Shown here in pieces: positions 31,861-42,235 of a stretch of DNA of 64,000 nucleotides. The position numbers were made by a program, and so were the translations under genes. Numbering within the stretch: position 1 is the first letter of the stretch; every line of letters starts with the position of its first letter. The notes beneath the pieces were generated by a model that saw only the letters and a list, made by a program, of their open reading frames with translations, made no database searches and was not told where the DNA came from. This DNA comes from Endotrypanum monterogeii (taxonomy: Eukaryota; Euglenozoa; Kinetoplastea; Trypanosomatida; Trypanosomatidae): contig CM007346.1 of assembly GCA_000333855.2 (NCBI GenBank), forward strand, positions 962,365 through 1,026,364, given 5' to 3'.

Positions 31861-32333
31861 ACTGCAATAGTTTTGAGATTCGAGAAATCGCCCACGCGTC
31901 GCGGCAGGACAAACTGGAGCATGCCGGCAGGGCCCCTGTATCGACCCCATACCCCTTCCACCCTACCTCACCCACCACCGCCTTGCACGCCGCCTCTGAC
32001 TCCCTCACAGAAGACTGCGGCTGCCGCGTGGCGCACCCCTCGAGGCAGGCAGACATCTGTTCGTCCCTTAAATGGTGCAGTCACGTCCGCGGCTGTGGCC
32101 TGCTCCAGCGCAGCGACATCCAGGAGTTCATCCCCGCTGCCCGTGGCAAAGAAATGCTTTAAATTTTCTATTTCGTAGATACATGACCCCATCAGTACCA
32201 CAAGTGGTGGGGGAGTGGCAGGAGTCCGATAGGGGGGTAAGATGGGAAAACCCCTGGCCTCACCGCAACGTGGGGTACTGCGCCTGGTGTGTCTCCCTCT
32301 CCCCCCTTCCCTCCATGCGGGGGTTGTCCCCTT
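31861..32333 (-). mobile_element. SIDER-like dispersed repeat, family A copy 3 (inverted)
   Basis: The reverse complement matches 30093-30569 with only a few differences (one near 32061), and shares the 3' extension missing from copy 1. It is the only inverted copy of either family seen in the window. Confidence 0.8.
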
Positions 32334-32927
32334 TTTCTTCAAGCAACGGTCGCAAAGCGAAGAGCAAGATACATCTTGTGTCAGACTTGTGTTTTTTTTT
32401 TCGAGTCTGTCTGCTCACCGAGCAGAGGGACTGCCACTTCACGCACTGGGCCGGTAGCTGTTAGCGGGTGTATTGATACTGCCACTCAGCTATCTGATCT
32501 CTGCCTCTTACCTACAAATCGACTTTTTTTTTTGGTTCATCTATTTATTCCCTGCGTTGCCCCCTTTTTTGTTTCACTTGTCGGTACTGAAGCACAGTCC
32601 GCTAGTATCTCATTCTCGGGCCTGTTACCAGAGGTATTCACACCTGATCCTGTTGGGTGAAGTAGATACTGCGAGCCGAGGATTGCTATCCCTTTTCTCT
32701 CTTTCTGGTGTTATTGCCGTCGTGGTAGTGCCTATCTGCGTGTAGTATTTTCATCTACGCAACGCAAATCCATAAATCACATCGCGGGCACATACACACA
32801 AAGCTGTTCCTGCGCAGCCCGTCTGTAGATACAACTCATCAACACTCCATCTTCTCACAAACCCGTCGGGGCGCAACAGGAGTTAAGGAACACACCACAC
32901 GTCGTCGCGGTGTGGTCACCCAACCAA

Positions 32928-35363
32928 ATGAGCGAATCGGATGATGATGTGATCATCATCGACTCCACCCTGCCGTCCACCTCCGTTTCGTCGGGGCGCT
33001 CGGGCGGCTCTGGAGAGGCGAGGGAGAGCATCGAGGGTTCTGATGCCATGGTGACGGATGTCGCAGGGCGAGTGACACCGACTTCGTCTTCTCGCGTAGG
33101 TTTCCCTAAGACTGCCTCGCCGCCACGGGCAGCTTTTATGCTTGATACTTTCTGTCGCAAGGTCGAGGAGAACACCAATGCCCTTCCTCGGTTGCGTGCA
33201 GAAGCAAACACCCAGACAGATTCAGCCTTCAGCAGCGGTGCTGCTACACTTGACAGCACTGCTTCTCTGCATCGCGACTTTCGCCAAATGGAGGTGGCAC
33301 TCGGTATTCGGGTGTCGACGGCTAGGAGGGCGGCCCCGCAAGCAGCAGAAAGCGTTGTGAAGCAGCTTGTTTGCTCCTGGCGTAACTCTGTGGGCGGTTG
33401 GAAGCGCTTTCGATCCCACGGTGAGACGAGAGACGACACAAACACCGATCATGACAAACAATTAAAGCGTGAGAGCGACAGCGGGGCGGAGGTCTGTCGG
33501 GATCTTCGTGACCCGTCGTCTCTCTGCCCGCGGGATTGCCCTGAATGGGCAGTTGGTCTGGAGAGCGCTCTTGAGCGCTGTCAAAACGTGCTTGAGTCGC
33601 CCTACTTCACCCTTTTAGCCAGACAACAGGAGCAGTGCAGTATTCTTCGTGCTCCCAATTCCCCGCTCTTGGCAACAGGTGCATTTCCTGCCGCAACACA
33701 GGTGGGCCCCACTGCCAGCGCTCCCGTCTCGTCGGCACCGGTTGTAGCAGACGATTCCCATGGAGGCCTATTACGAGAGGCGGAGCTCATTTGTGCCCGC
33801 GAAGGTACACATACATTGTTTCCCATTTATGATGAACTGCACGCGCTTCGCCGCATGCGGGCAGAGAGAGAGCAACAGGCGGCACTCACCGTGGAAAAGC
33901 AGCTTGAGTGGGAACAGCGGCGCCTTACGGACATGCTGGCCGAGTGCGACGCGCAGCTAGATATTCTGGATACGAACTTCATAAACTCGTGTAAGACAGG
34001 ACTGGCCCCGGTAGAGGTCTTACAACAGCGTATGGAAGCGCTGAACAGCTTCCGCCGCCAGCTAGAGTCTCATGCTTCGGCCATGGTGCCCCTGATTTTC
34101 CAGGGCGCGCCAGCTACATCAAAGAGTGCTCTGCCGACCGCAGACCTAACGACTACCACATCGTCGCGGCCGATGGGTCTCGTCGGCGACGCACTTTTGG
34201 AATGCATGGCGGACGAGCGCCGTCTATGGGAGAAGAGATTGGAGGTGTTGCAGGCACGGCTTGATGAGCAAACAAAACGTAGCGCTGAGCTCCAGGCCTG
34301 CTATGTGCAGGCCAATATGCAGCTTCAAGCTTCGCTGGACAAGGACAACTATGTGAATAAAGAAGTTCTGAATGCTGCCAAAGCTCAGCAGCGAGCTGAC
34401 ATGCAGACGCTCGTCGAGCGGCTAGGATGGTTTCTTGTCAACAGTACTTCCGATGTCTTGAGTTTGCGGCACCCGGGAACTGGGAATATGCTACATGTGA
34501 ACCATGCATACTCAACGATTAACGGTGAGCAGTGTGAGAATATTCCAAAGACGCTAGCGGCATATATTCTGAAGCACGGGGACGCTATCCCCAAAGCCAT
34601 GATGCCAGCAACGTCCCTACCGCTGGGCTCCCCGGCAGGCCTGGCTCAAAGCGTTTGTAGCCAGAACCAGCTCAACAGCCAATCTGTCAGCTCCTCACCT
34701 CTTGCGCTTGAGGCTTTGCATCACAAGAGCGAGGTTGAGTCCGGTGGCACGGCATTGTCTCCAGATGGAACTGGGGGTACTGAAGAGAGAGCATCGGCTG
34801 CGGCTGACGGTACAATGGCGTCAACAGCATCGAGTACACGGAGTACTCCTTCGAGGGTCGGAGCAACTTCTCCACCGTCATCCCGGCAGTCGTCGTTGCC
34901 TTCCGGTACTCCTTCGGCCACAAGGAAGGAGCTGCCGATTCCCTTAGACTCCATGCCTCTCTCTGCGGATGATGATGAGGTGATACCGCAGTCATCGATG
35001 GAAGAGGTCGACTTCCAAAAAGAGGAGCCACAAGAGGGGTGTGGTAGTGTCGGTTCCTCGGCTGACGATCCGAGTGAGGGGGGCGAAAAAAGATGTGACA
35101 TCGGAGGGTACGAGGAGGAGCGTGACAGCGCCACCAGCGATGGTCAGGATGATGTGGAATGTGAGAAACATGCCGTCGGGGAATTTGCAAGCTTCAGCAA
35201 CATTCAAGCAAAAGAAGCTAGCGGAAATGCTCCTTCGTCGAATGTGATCAGCGAGCATTTCTCCTCCGGCTTCGCTACCAACGATGAACAGAGGGGAAAG
35301 GTACTGCCTGCCACATATGAGTCGTATTTCTCGAACAGTCCATTGTGGGAGAACGAGGAATAG
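32928..35363 (+). CDS. Large coiled-coil protein of unknown function
   Basis: 811 residues from ATG 32928. The N-terminus is acidic and Ser-rich (SESDDDVIIIDST, 2-14), with an SxxDDDVIIID stretch that looks like a SUMO-interacting or acidic linear motif. Residues about 290-360 and 425-480 are charged, Glu/Gln/Arg-rich and heptad-like, so probably coiled coils; a compact region (about 490-550) with WFLVN and HPG lies between. The last 250 residues are Ser/Pro/Glu-rich and disordered. No enzyme motif, membrane helix or zinc site was seen. A cytoskeletal, flagellar or nuclear scaffold is plausible but not shown. Confidence 0.8.
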   Translation: MSESDDDVIIIDSTLPSTSVSSGRSGGSGEARESIEGSDAMVTDVAGRVTPTSSSRVGFPKTASPPRAAFMLDTFCRKVEENTNALPRLRAEANTQTDSAFSSGAATLDSTASLHRDFRQMEVALGIRVSTARRAAPQAAESVVKQLVCSWRNSVGGWKRFRSHGETRDDTNTDHDKQLKRESDSGAEVCRDLRDPSSLCPRDCPEWAVGLESALERCQNVLESPYFTLLARQQEQCSILRAPNSPLLATGAFPAATQVGPTASAPVSSAPVVADDSHGGLLREAELICAREGTHTLFPIYDELHALRRMRAEREQQAALTVEKQLEWEQRRLTDMLAECDAQLDILDTNFINSCKTGLAPVEVLQQRMEALNSFRRQLESHASAMVPLIFQGAPATSKSALPTADLTTTTSSRPMGLVGDALLECMADERRLWEKRLEVLQARLDEQTKRSAELQACYVQANMQLQASLDKDNYVNKEVLNAAKAQQRADMQTLVERLGWFLVNSTSDVLSLRHPGTGNMLHVNHAYSTINGEQCENIPKTLAAYILKHGDAIPKAMMPATSLPLGSPAGLAQSVCSQNQLNSQSVSSSPLALEALHHKSEVESGGTALSPDGTGGTEERASAAADGTMASTASSTRSTPSRVGATSPPSSRQSSLPSGTPSATRKELPIPLDSMPLSADDDEVIPQSSMEEVDFQKEEPQEGCGSVGSSADDPSEGGEKRCDIGGYEEERDSATSDGQDDVECEKHAVGEFASFSNIQAKEASGNAPSSNVISEHFSSGFATNDEQRGKVLPATYESYFSNSPLWENEE

Positions 35364-36479
35364 GTTGTGTTCTTACCCGGCTGCGATCTGGAGCTTTTTG
35401 TTTTCAGTTGTTGTTGCTGTGTGTGTATATGTGTGTTTTTTTTTTGGGGGGGTTGTATGTTTTTGTAATCGCATCCTGGAACCCCCCCCCCCACCCCCAA
35501 AAAAAATGGGGTTGGGGATATATAGTCCCGAGGGGAGAGGAGGGCGTAGGGGGCCTGCCTCCTCTTTCGCTGTCGTCGTGAATGTGTTTCGGATAGGGCA
35601 CACAGAAGGCTGACGAATCGGGGTCACGTGCGTGCCAGGTGGAACAAGAAGAAGTGAGAAAAAGAAAGTTGATATGCACTGTGGGATGACGCCCATGAGA
35701 AATCAAACCAAGTACTTTTGTGTCTCTAGTATATATGAGTATAGCTGCGGACAGTTTTAGCCAATTATCCCTTTGCAGTGCCATAATTTCCTAGAATCGC
35801 ATATTTCTTGGCTTTTTGTGACTGTCTTGAGCATTTCTGTCATGGTCGTGGCTTCGTTTTCTTTTGCGTGTCGTGGTGTTTTTTTTCACTTCTTGAGTAA
35901 CCGTCAAGCAGAAGAATGTCTCTTCATTTTCACAGTTTCTCTGACAAACACTTTTTTTTTTTTCATGCTTCTTCACCGATCCCTCTGAGCTTGCATTGAC
36001 TCAGGTGCCTGGGTATGTGTATCGTTAGGGGGCGCACCGTGTGGGCTGAGGGGTCAGTGCCCCCTTCCCCTCCTCCTCTCCACCCCTTCGCTTCGCGGAT
36101 TCCTCGGACTTACCTTCTAATGTTCTATCTTGCCTCTCTCTTATGCGATCTGGTACCCCCCCCTCCCCTTGACACCGGTACCTCTCCTGCTTCTTGTCAC
36201 AACGTTTCCTCCCGTGCAAGTGTGCACAACGGTGCATACAAGCTCACATTCAGCTCCTGTAATTTCGAGTGTCATTAGGGTCAGCGGTAGCCGTTGACGT
36301 TTTCGCATAATTCGGTCGCTACTCAATATGTGCTCGAATTTTTCTCCAACCCCCTCTCCCCGACGAGTTCCTCACCATTTCTGTTCTCCACTGGCGTTTA
36401 CAACGTAACAGTAATCACTGGATTGCACGCTGTCGCGACGAGTTGTGCAGGCGCCTCTCCCTGTGTAGGCCCGAACCCT
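35364..36479. other. Intergenic region, no gene seen
   Basis: T-rich, with a C-run/A-run junction at about 35484-35506 and T-runs around 35880 and 35951. The last 150 bases are pyrimidine-rich, with an AG at 36410-36411 as a possible acceptor for the monooxygenase. Confidence 0.7.
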
Positions 36480-37844
36480 ATGCGCGTTGTCATCGTTGGT
36501 GCTGGCCTCTCTGGCCTATCACTAGCTGCCTTCTTGAGGCGTCTCAATGTCGATTGCGTCGTGCTCGAGGAGGCCCCATATCTACAGGCCAACTACGTGG
36601 CCCCTTACACACTTTTCGCAAATGCGCTGAGCTGTTACAAAGCGTTCGACATGGAGCACATATTCACAAGCAGTGGTATGCAACCTGAGGAGTGTTTCGG
36701 CATTCAAAATCACAGGGGGTGCTGGCTATTGAAGATTGCAAATAGAAATGTTTATCTGCCGGCCATGGGTGCCGAGGATGTCATTCCGCTTAGTACCGCA
36801 CCCCCAGCGAACAGTGACTCGATTGTCTCGCAACGGCTCTCAGAAAGTCGAAAGCAGATGATGGGGTACGTTCCACTGCGATGCACCTTGCCAGCTTCCT
36901 ACTTGCGCCAGTCTTTGCGGCGCCACATAGTAGAAATCAAATTTTCTTCACGTGTAGTCGATCTCTTGCCACACGATGGTGTCAAAGGTGGCGTCCATGC
37001 GGTGCTTGAAGACGGAAGTACCGAGTGGGGTGATGTTGTTGTCGGTGCAGATGGCATGCACAGTACTATCCGGCGCCTTCTATATCCTAGTGAATGCGTT
37101 GGAACGAGTATCAGCTCATTAGGGATGATGCAGATTGAGGGTTTTGTGGACTGTCCTCGATGCCCACCGCATCTCGTTCACCCTGTGGAGTGCTGGGGGG
37201 TTCGCCGCACACTACAGACGGTCCCGCTTCACCGTTTCGGTGAGAACAGTCTTGCCTTTTCGGCAACTCTGCACTCTCCACCGAAGGAGCTGGTAGATCT
37301 TCAGCAGGGCATGGACGCATCTGAAGTGCTAAAGCTGTTTCAGTGCCTGCTTGGTCGCGAGTATGCTGATTTTGGCGATCAGGTGGCAACACTGCTTTCT
37401 CAGGCGAAACTAGCGGTACCGACAGAGATGTTAGAGGTACCTGTGATGCCGAGGTGGTACAATCGCCGCGCGGTGCTCTTGGGTGAGGCTGCACACGGGT
37501 CACTGCCTTCGTTTCTGAATCAAGATGCTTCGTTGTGCGTGGAAGATGCTGCCCTCCTGGCCATTGCGTTGCTGGATATTCCACTCCACCGTGACAGCGG
37601 TTTTGAGTACGCATTTCGTCAATACGAAACTGTGCGTCGTGACCGCGTGGAGCGGTATATACGTCAATCGCGACGCGCTTGGAAGTTTGCAGCGATGAAA
37701 AATACGACGCTGCGAAACACTCTCTTGCGATGGACGCCCCCCTTTTCTGTGCAGCTGGCGCAGCGGTGGCTTTCGAGGTGGACGTACAGTTCGCAGCAGC
37801 TGGAAACAGATCCAAAGATCAAGATAGAGACGGCGTTTCGGTAA
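36480..37844 (+). CDS. FAD-dependent monooxygenase
   Basis: 454 residues from ATG 36480. The start gives the dinucleotide-binding motif GAGLSG (7-12) right after a beta strand, with an acidic residue at the end of the second strand (CVVLEEAP). A GADGMHS motif (about 188-194), typical of UbiH/salicylate-hydroxylase-type flavoproteins, and GEAAH (335-339), a variant of the FAD-binding GDAAH, are also present. The enzyme would use NAD(P)H and O2 to hydroxylate or epoxidise an organic substrate; the substrate is not visible. The change of Asp to Glu in GDAAH is conservative. No signal peptide was seen. Upstream in-frame sequence is translated pyrimidine tract. Confidence 0.88.
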   Translation: MRVVIVGAGLSGLSLAAFLRRLNVDCVVLEEAPYLQANYVAPYTLFANALSCYKAFDMEHIFTSSGMQPEECFGIQNHRGCWLLKIANRNVYLPAMGAEDVIPLSTAPPANSDSIVSQRLSESRKQMMGYVPLRCTLPASYLRQSLRRHIVEIKFSSRVVDLLPHDGVKGGVHAVLEDGSTEWGDVVVGADGMHSTIRRLLYPSECVGTSISSLGMMQIEGFVDCPRCPPHLVHPVECWGVRRTLQTVPLHRFGENSLAFSATLHSPPKELVDLQQGMDASEVLKLFQCLLGREYADFGDQVATLLSQAKLAVPTEMLEVPVMPRWYNRRAVLLGEAAHGSLPSFLNQDASLCVEDAALLAIALLDIPLHRDSGFEYAFRQYETVRRDRVERYIRQSRRAWKFAAMKNTTLRNTLLRWTPPFSVQLAQRWLSRWTYSSQQLETDPKIKIETAFR

Positions 37845-38959
37845 GTCAGCGACTAGCTGGACACTTTCAGTCGCTAGGTGTGTTTGTGTGTCCATGTGAC
37901 CAGCAGAGTGGGTGTGTGTTGAGGGAAACTTTTTACCGGATTCGTTTCTCAGCAGCGCTGTAGCTCCCTGTGGCTTGTCCGTGTGTGATTGAGGTGGCAA
38001 AAGTTTCTCTGAAGAGCACGGAAAAGATACCGGTATATATTTTCCCTCCTCCTATTGCCTCGCCTGCGCTATTCACACCTGTCATCTTCTCACCCCTCCA
38101 CACTGTCTTTACATGTTTGTGCGTTCACAGGGGGCGGGCGGGCGGGGGAGGGGATAATCCGAAAAATGCCTATTTCGCTCGAGGAAGGCAAAATGCCGAC
38201 GAGCCATTGTGTACGTCTCTTTGCCTGCGCGTACGTGTGTGCTTGTTGGTGTATTTGTGTGTGCGTGTTGTCATTGAAGACACGGTGCCGGAACGATGAC
38301 ACACTACAATATACATATATGCTGCAGGGTGGGGCTTCATTTGAGATGACAAGCTAGGGCGAAAAGAGGTTGGGGGGGGGCAGAGGTTTGAGAGTGGGGG
38401 CACCGACTGCTGTATGACTCCCCATGCCGCAAGAGTGGATTACTTCAGTCCCGCAGGACTGGCCTCTAGAAGAGGTTTTCTTTATCGACAAAGAACGACA
38501 TGGGTGACTACAAATTTCAATTAGTATCGAGGGATCGCAGTCGGTGAGTCACGTTGCCACTACTGGGCCGCTGAGATGCCTAGGCGAAGCTGTGAGTTGA
38601 GCTCGACGACGGCTATGATGCGAACCTCCCGCGTTCTAGCGTTGGCATGTGCGAATAGGTGTTGTTCCCATAGAGGAGTGTGTGGGTGAGTATCAAGTTC
38701 GGCTCGCCGAACCGCTGAGAGGTCAAAGAGAATGTCTCTCTCTCTCTCTCGTTCTGATCACGGAATTTTCTTTGTCTATTGGCGCGCCAGCCATTCCCTG
38801 TTTCATTCCCTGCTTCCCTTCCCGTGCCCTCCTTTCCGGGGTACACCCATATACAAAACAACAGCTATACACCGACCCAGAGTAGTTCACAAATGTGACT
38901 CAGCTGTTCTTCCTCCGTGGTTTATTCTCTATTGCTCACTCTCCGAATTCACTACGCCC
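37845..38959. other. Intergenic region, no gene seen
   Basis: No coding signal. A (CT)n stretch at 38736-38751 overlaps an in-frame upstream ATG at 38732 of the next gene and is more likely its splice signal. Confidence 0.7.
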
Positions 38960-39790
38960 ATGGCGTCGACGCTTGAGGCTGAGATTTCTTTTCTTTTTGG
39001 AGTCGCCACGCACCTGAGTCGTTCACTGCGGCGTATCGACGCTCACACGGATGATGTCAGTACACTGCTTCCATTGTCATCGGTGGCAACCAACGAGTGG
39101 GAGGTCTTGACAGAGCTACTGCTGCTTGAAAAAAAAGAGGGTGATTATGCTTCTACTACGCGTATCGATGTAGCTGCTGAAGGGGAGATTGAGGCGATGT
39201 TGTTGGAGAGTCCTTTGGCAGCTTGCGGGGAGGAGGCTCTCAGCCCCTACACACGCTTTATCCTTAGCTTCTATAGCAGTAGTCTTTACGCACAGATGTC
39301 AACACAAGTGAATACCATTGGGATACGCCTTTTTCAGCGCTTTCTATGCAGCTGTAGCAGCGGTTCCCTTCACCGACTTTATCAGAGCTGCGGGGCGAGC
39401 TCCGCTGAGGTGGTCCTGCGTGAATGTCTCAATCTGGCTGGCAATCTTGTGTCAACTTATCAAATAGCGCCCCCGTCGGAGGTGACTGGCCTGGTAGTCT
39501 CCGAGCTCAACTATGATGTGCAGGAGGTGTCACCCATGGATTATCTCGATGTGCTCTCGCCACACATTCCGTTTCTTTCTCAAATGTGTCAACAAGGCTC
39601 TCTGCTGTTGCTGTCACACGAGGAAATGATTCGACAACCATCATCTCTTTTAGCGTTGTTCACCATTGTCTTCACCATCCGCAATATGGGTACAGACGAC
39701 GATGCAGTCGCCCTCTTACTGAACGATTGGCCAGAGTCCAGACAAGCGGAGTTTTGGCGCATGGACGCTTTTTTGAACTGCTTCACTTAG
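38960..39790 (+). CDS. Protein of unknown function, 276 residues
   Basis: The frame extends upstream to an ATG at 38732, but that extension is translated (CT)n tract and T-rich DNA. ATG 38960, where codon use becomes normal, is the better start. The protein is mostly helical, moderately acidic and has no clear membrane segment or zinc site. Residues about 25-60 and 125-165 are amphipathic helices with Leu, Ser and Cys. It may be a helical-repeat or complex subunit. No family is recognised and no function is assigned. Confidence 0.75.
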   Translation: MASTLEAEISFLFGVATHLSRSLRRIDAHTDDVSTLLPLSSVATNEWEVLTELLLLEKKEGDYASTTRIDVAAEGEIEAMLLESPLAACGEEALSPYTRFILSFYSSSLYAQMSTQVNTIGIRLFQRFLCSCSSGSLHRLYQSCGASSAEVVLRECLNLAGNLVSTYQIAPPSEVTGLVVSELNYDVQEVSPMDYLDVLSPHIPFLSQMCQQGSLLLLSHEEMIRQPSSLLALFTIVFTIRNMGTDDDAVALLLNDWPESRQAEFWRMDAFLNCFT

Positions 39791-40458
39791 GTGGCCTTCT
39801 GCCGCACCCGCTCAGACATCCGGTATCAGGGGAATCATGAATGAATGCGGCAATGCCTCGGGCAGTTAGAGGACACACACTTGTGCAGGGTGGTGTGAAT
39901 AGAATCACTCATTCCTCTTTTTGACAGAGATGAATAGAAAAAAAAAACAAAATGCACGGTAACAGCGGGCACGGCCGTGGCAGACGAAGAGAGGTTTAGT
40001 TTTTTTCGGGCAGTGCTTTCCCCGAATTATATCTGGCTTCTTGATTTGTGTGGTGCTCATACAGTTGGGTGCGTTGCTCCTTTCCTAACTCCACAAAACT
40101 ATCCCCCCCCCCCCCCCCACACACACACACCCTTAGAGGTGCAGGCGAAGCGGTGCACACATGGGTGCGCCAGTGTTTATGGCACGTACCCAGGGCTGCT
40201 CCGCACAGTTCTTCGCTTGACGACAAAACCCTTGGTCTCTCTCCTCCTTCCTTCCCCCCCACTACGGGTTTCTATCCACTCACGCGTCTCGAACACAGCA
40301 GACCCTTCCACACCATCCCTGACTTCATTCCCGCACATTAGAGAGAGAGCTAGCACTCCTCAAAGGCGTTTCCTCCTCAGCCCCGATATCTTCCACCTTC
40401 GGTTACCTCTGAAGAGCATCTGCACATCCCTTCCTGCACACTCAAAGTCGATTTTGTT
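39791..40458. other. Intergenic region before DPH3
   Basis: Pyrimidine-rich, with a C-run followed by CA at about 40103-40130 and T/C stretches at 40230-40400. No gene seen. Confidence 0.75.
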
Positions 40459-40701
40459 ATGGAGGAGTTTCACTACGAAGAAGTGCCACTGGCGGATATG
40501 GTACTGGAGGACAACGTTCTACGCTTTCCTTGCCCTTGCGGAGACTTGTTTGAGCTTTCACTGGAGGACTTCATTGTAGGTAAAGACGTGGCACAGTGCC
40601 CCACCTGTTCTCTCACTATCAAAGTGATCTTCACAAAGGAAGAGAAAAACAGCTTCCTGGCGCTAAACAGTGGTGCTTCTGCCTGTGCCGTTGCGGTGTA
40701 G
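40459..40701 (+). CDS. DPH3: DPH3 (CSL zinc finger protein, Kti11 family)
   Basis: 80 residues, the usual size. The CSL-type zinc finger has C25, C27, C47 and C50, with the motifs FPCPCGDLF and CPTCSL that define the family. DPH3 carries an Fe or Zn ion and passes electrons to the Dph1-Dph2 enzyme in the first step of diphthamide synthesis on elongation factor 2. In yeast it also links to the Elongator/Kti tRNA modification pathway. All metal ligands are present, and the protein is complete and cytosolic by composition. Diphthamide is the target of ADP-ribosylating toxins, but no toxin gene is present here. Identification is firm. Confidence 0.95.
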   Translation: MEEFHYEEVPLADMVLEDNVLRFPCPCGDLFELSLEDFIVGKDVAQCPTCSLTIKVIFTKEEKNSFLALNSGASACAVAV

Positions 40702-42235
40702 GTGTTCTGCATTCCTGTGGTGCACCCATCCGTCCACATTTCATAACTCCCCCACTCGCTCAGGTGCCCGTTGTGGCGTATGCGTCTGTGTATTACCTCG
40801 TGGTTATCCAACAATCACATGTCTGGTTCTCCTTGGCGACAATGGCACACCTGAGTACACGCTCGAGGGTTCTGTCGATTGGTGTCACCCTTATTGCGCT
40901 GGTACGTTGCTTCAAATGTGCTGCCTTCTAAGCATCTTTCTGCATTGCTTCGTCTCATGTACGTCTAGCTTTCACACAACGTGCTTGTGGTGTATACGAG
41001 ACGCGAGGCCATCTAAAAATTGATGTCGACCAGTTTCGTGGACGTATTTGAGTCTCGAAGATCAAAAAAAAAAACGTAGTCGATGTGAGCAGCTTGCTTG
41101 GGGCGTGGACGCGTGTGCTCTTGTAGTATGGGAAAGTGGCTGAGACATGTGTCCCCATGTGATGTGCAGGTGGCTGTATGTTAGTCCTCTGATCGTTTTT
41201 CGCCATCCGTGGCCCACGAATAAAAAAAAAAAATGCCCCCCCCCCTCCCTCCCACACACACACACACACAAACCCACACCCTATAATGTGCTTTAGCTTT
41301 CCTAACTTCCCTGTCTTTTCAGACGTCGGTCTCCCATTCACGTTGTCGTATGCTGAATCGAAGTCATCTCCATCACTTCTCTCGACGGTGTTTCACCGCT
41401 GTGAGCATTTAGTGACATTATTATTATTGCTGTTGTTGCCCTAATGTGCAGATGGCAATACAAACACCAGCTAACACAGTCCTCCTCACCTTTGATTTTT
41501 CCTTCGGCATACCTTGGTATCTAAGGCGAGCCAGAAAGCGAGAGAGAGCCGGGGTGGTGAATCGCAGTTCTTCATACGCTTGTCGTAAAACTAAAGCGAA
41601 TAAAAGATACAGTCGCCGCCGATTGCTCTGAATGTCCTTCTGCGGCTTGCTCTCGTTGTGGGCGGAAGTGCTGGTGAAGTGCACAAAAGGAGGAGGTAGC
41701 ATAAGGAGGTGTGAAGACGATACCACACGCACACAAGAAGCGCACACGACCATTTTTTTTTTTTTTTATGATTACACCCTACACGGGAACCTCTTTCCGT
41801 AAACCACACTACTGTTGCACTTTCGTGAGAGGTAAGTCCCTTTAGTGTTGTGGCGGATACCCTCTGTCTGTGCTCTTTTATGATCAGTGTGCAGCGGTGT
41901 GCTGCGATGATGCGTGTCTCGGGTGAAAATTGTGCCAGTGCATGTAAACAGATGTTGTTTCTTCTAATGCTCAGCATGCAATTACCTCTTTTTCTTTCAG
42001 GTATCTCTACATGCTCTAGAAGCAATTGCCCAACCACCTCTCTCTCTCTCTGTACATATAATATATATATATATATATATAATATTAATCAACTTCTTCC
42101 TTTCTCTTCCCCCCCCCCCACCATCCGCCTCCAGGCATAAATACTGAGCTACTTAGCGACAGAGGCACCGACCCTCACGCACATAAAGTGGAACCTGACA
42201 TCACAAGTCGCACTGTCGAGCGCACTGCTGTCTTA
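40702..42235. other. Intergenic region, no gene seen
   Basis: It contains T- and A-runs, CA at 41258-41270 and (TA)n at 42056-42083, then a strong acceptor. Confidence 0.72.
42091..42134 (+). promoter_or_regulatory. Predicted spliced-leader acceptor
   Basis: A T/C-rich tract with a C-run ends in CCTCCAG at 42134, 102 bases before ATG 42236. It fixes the 5' end of the next gene well. Confidence 0.62.

Larger units (their letters stand above)
29723..32927. other. 3.2-kb intergenic region with an inverted repeat pair
   Basis: It holds family A copies 2 (+) and 3 (-), which face each other around 1.3 kb. That inner segment contains a TA-rich tract (30829-30876) and the possible gene 31240-31617. 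The part from 32334 to 32927 is the 5' region of the next gene; nothing else was seen. Confidence 0.75.
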
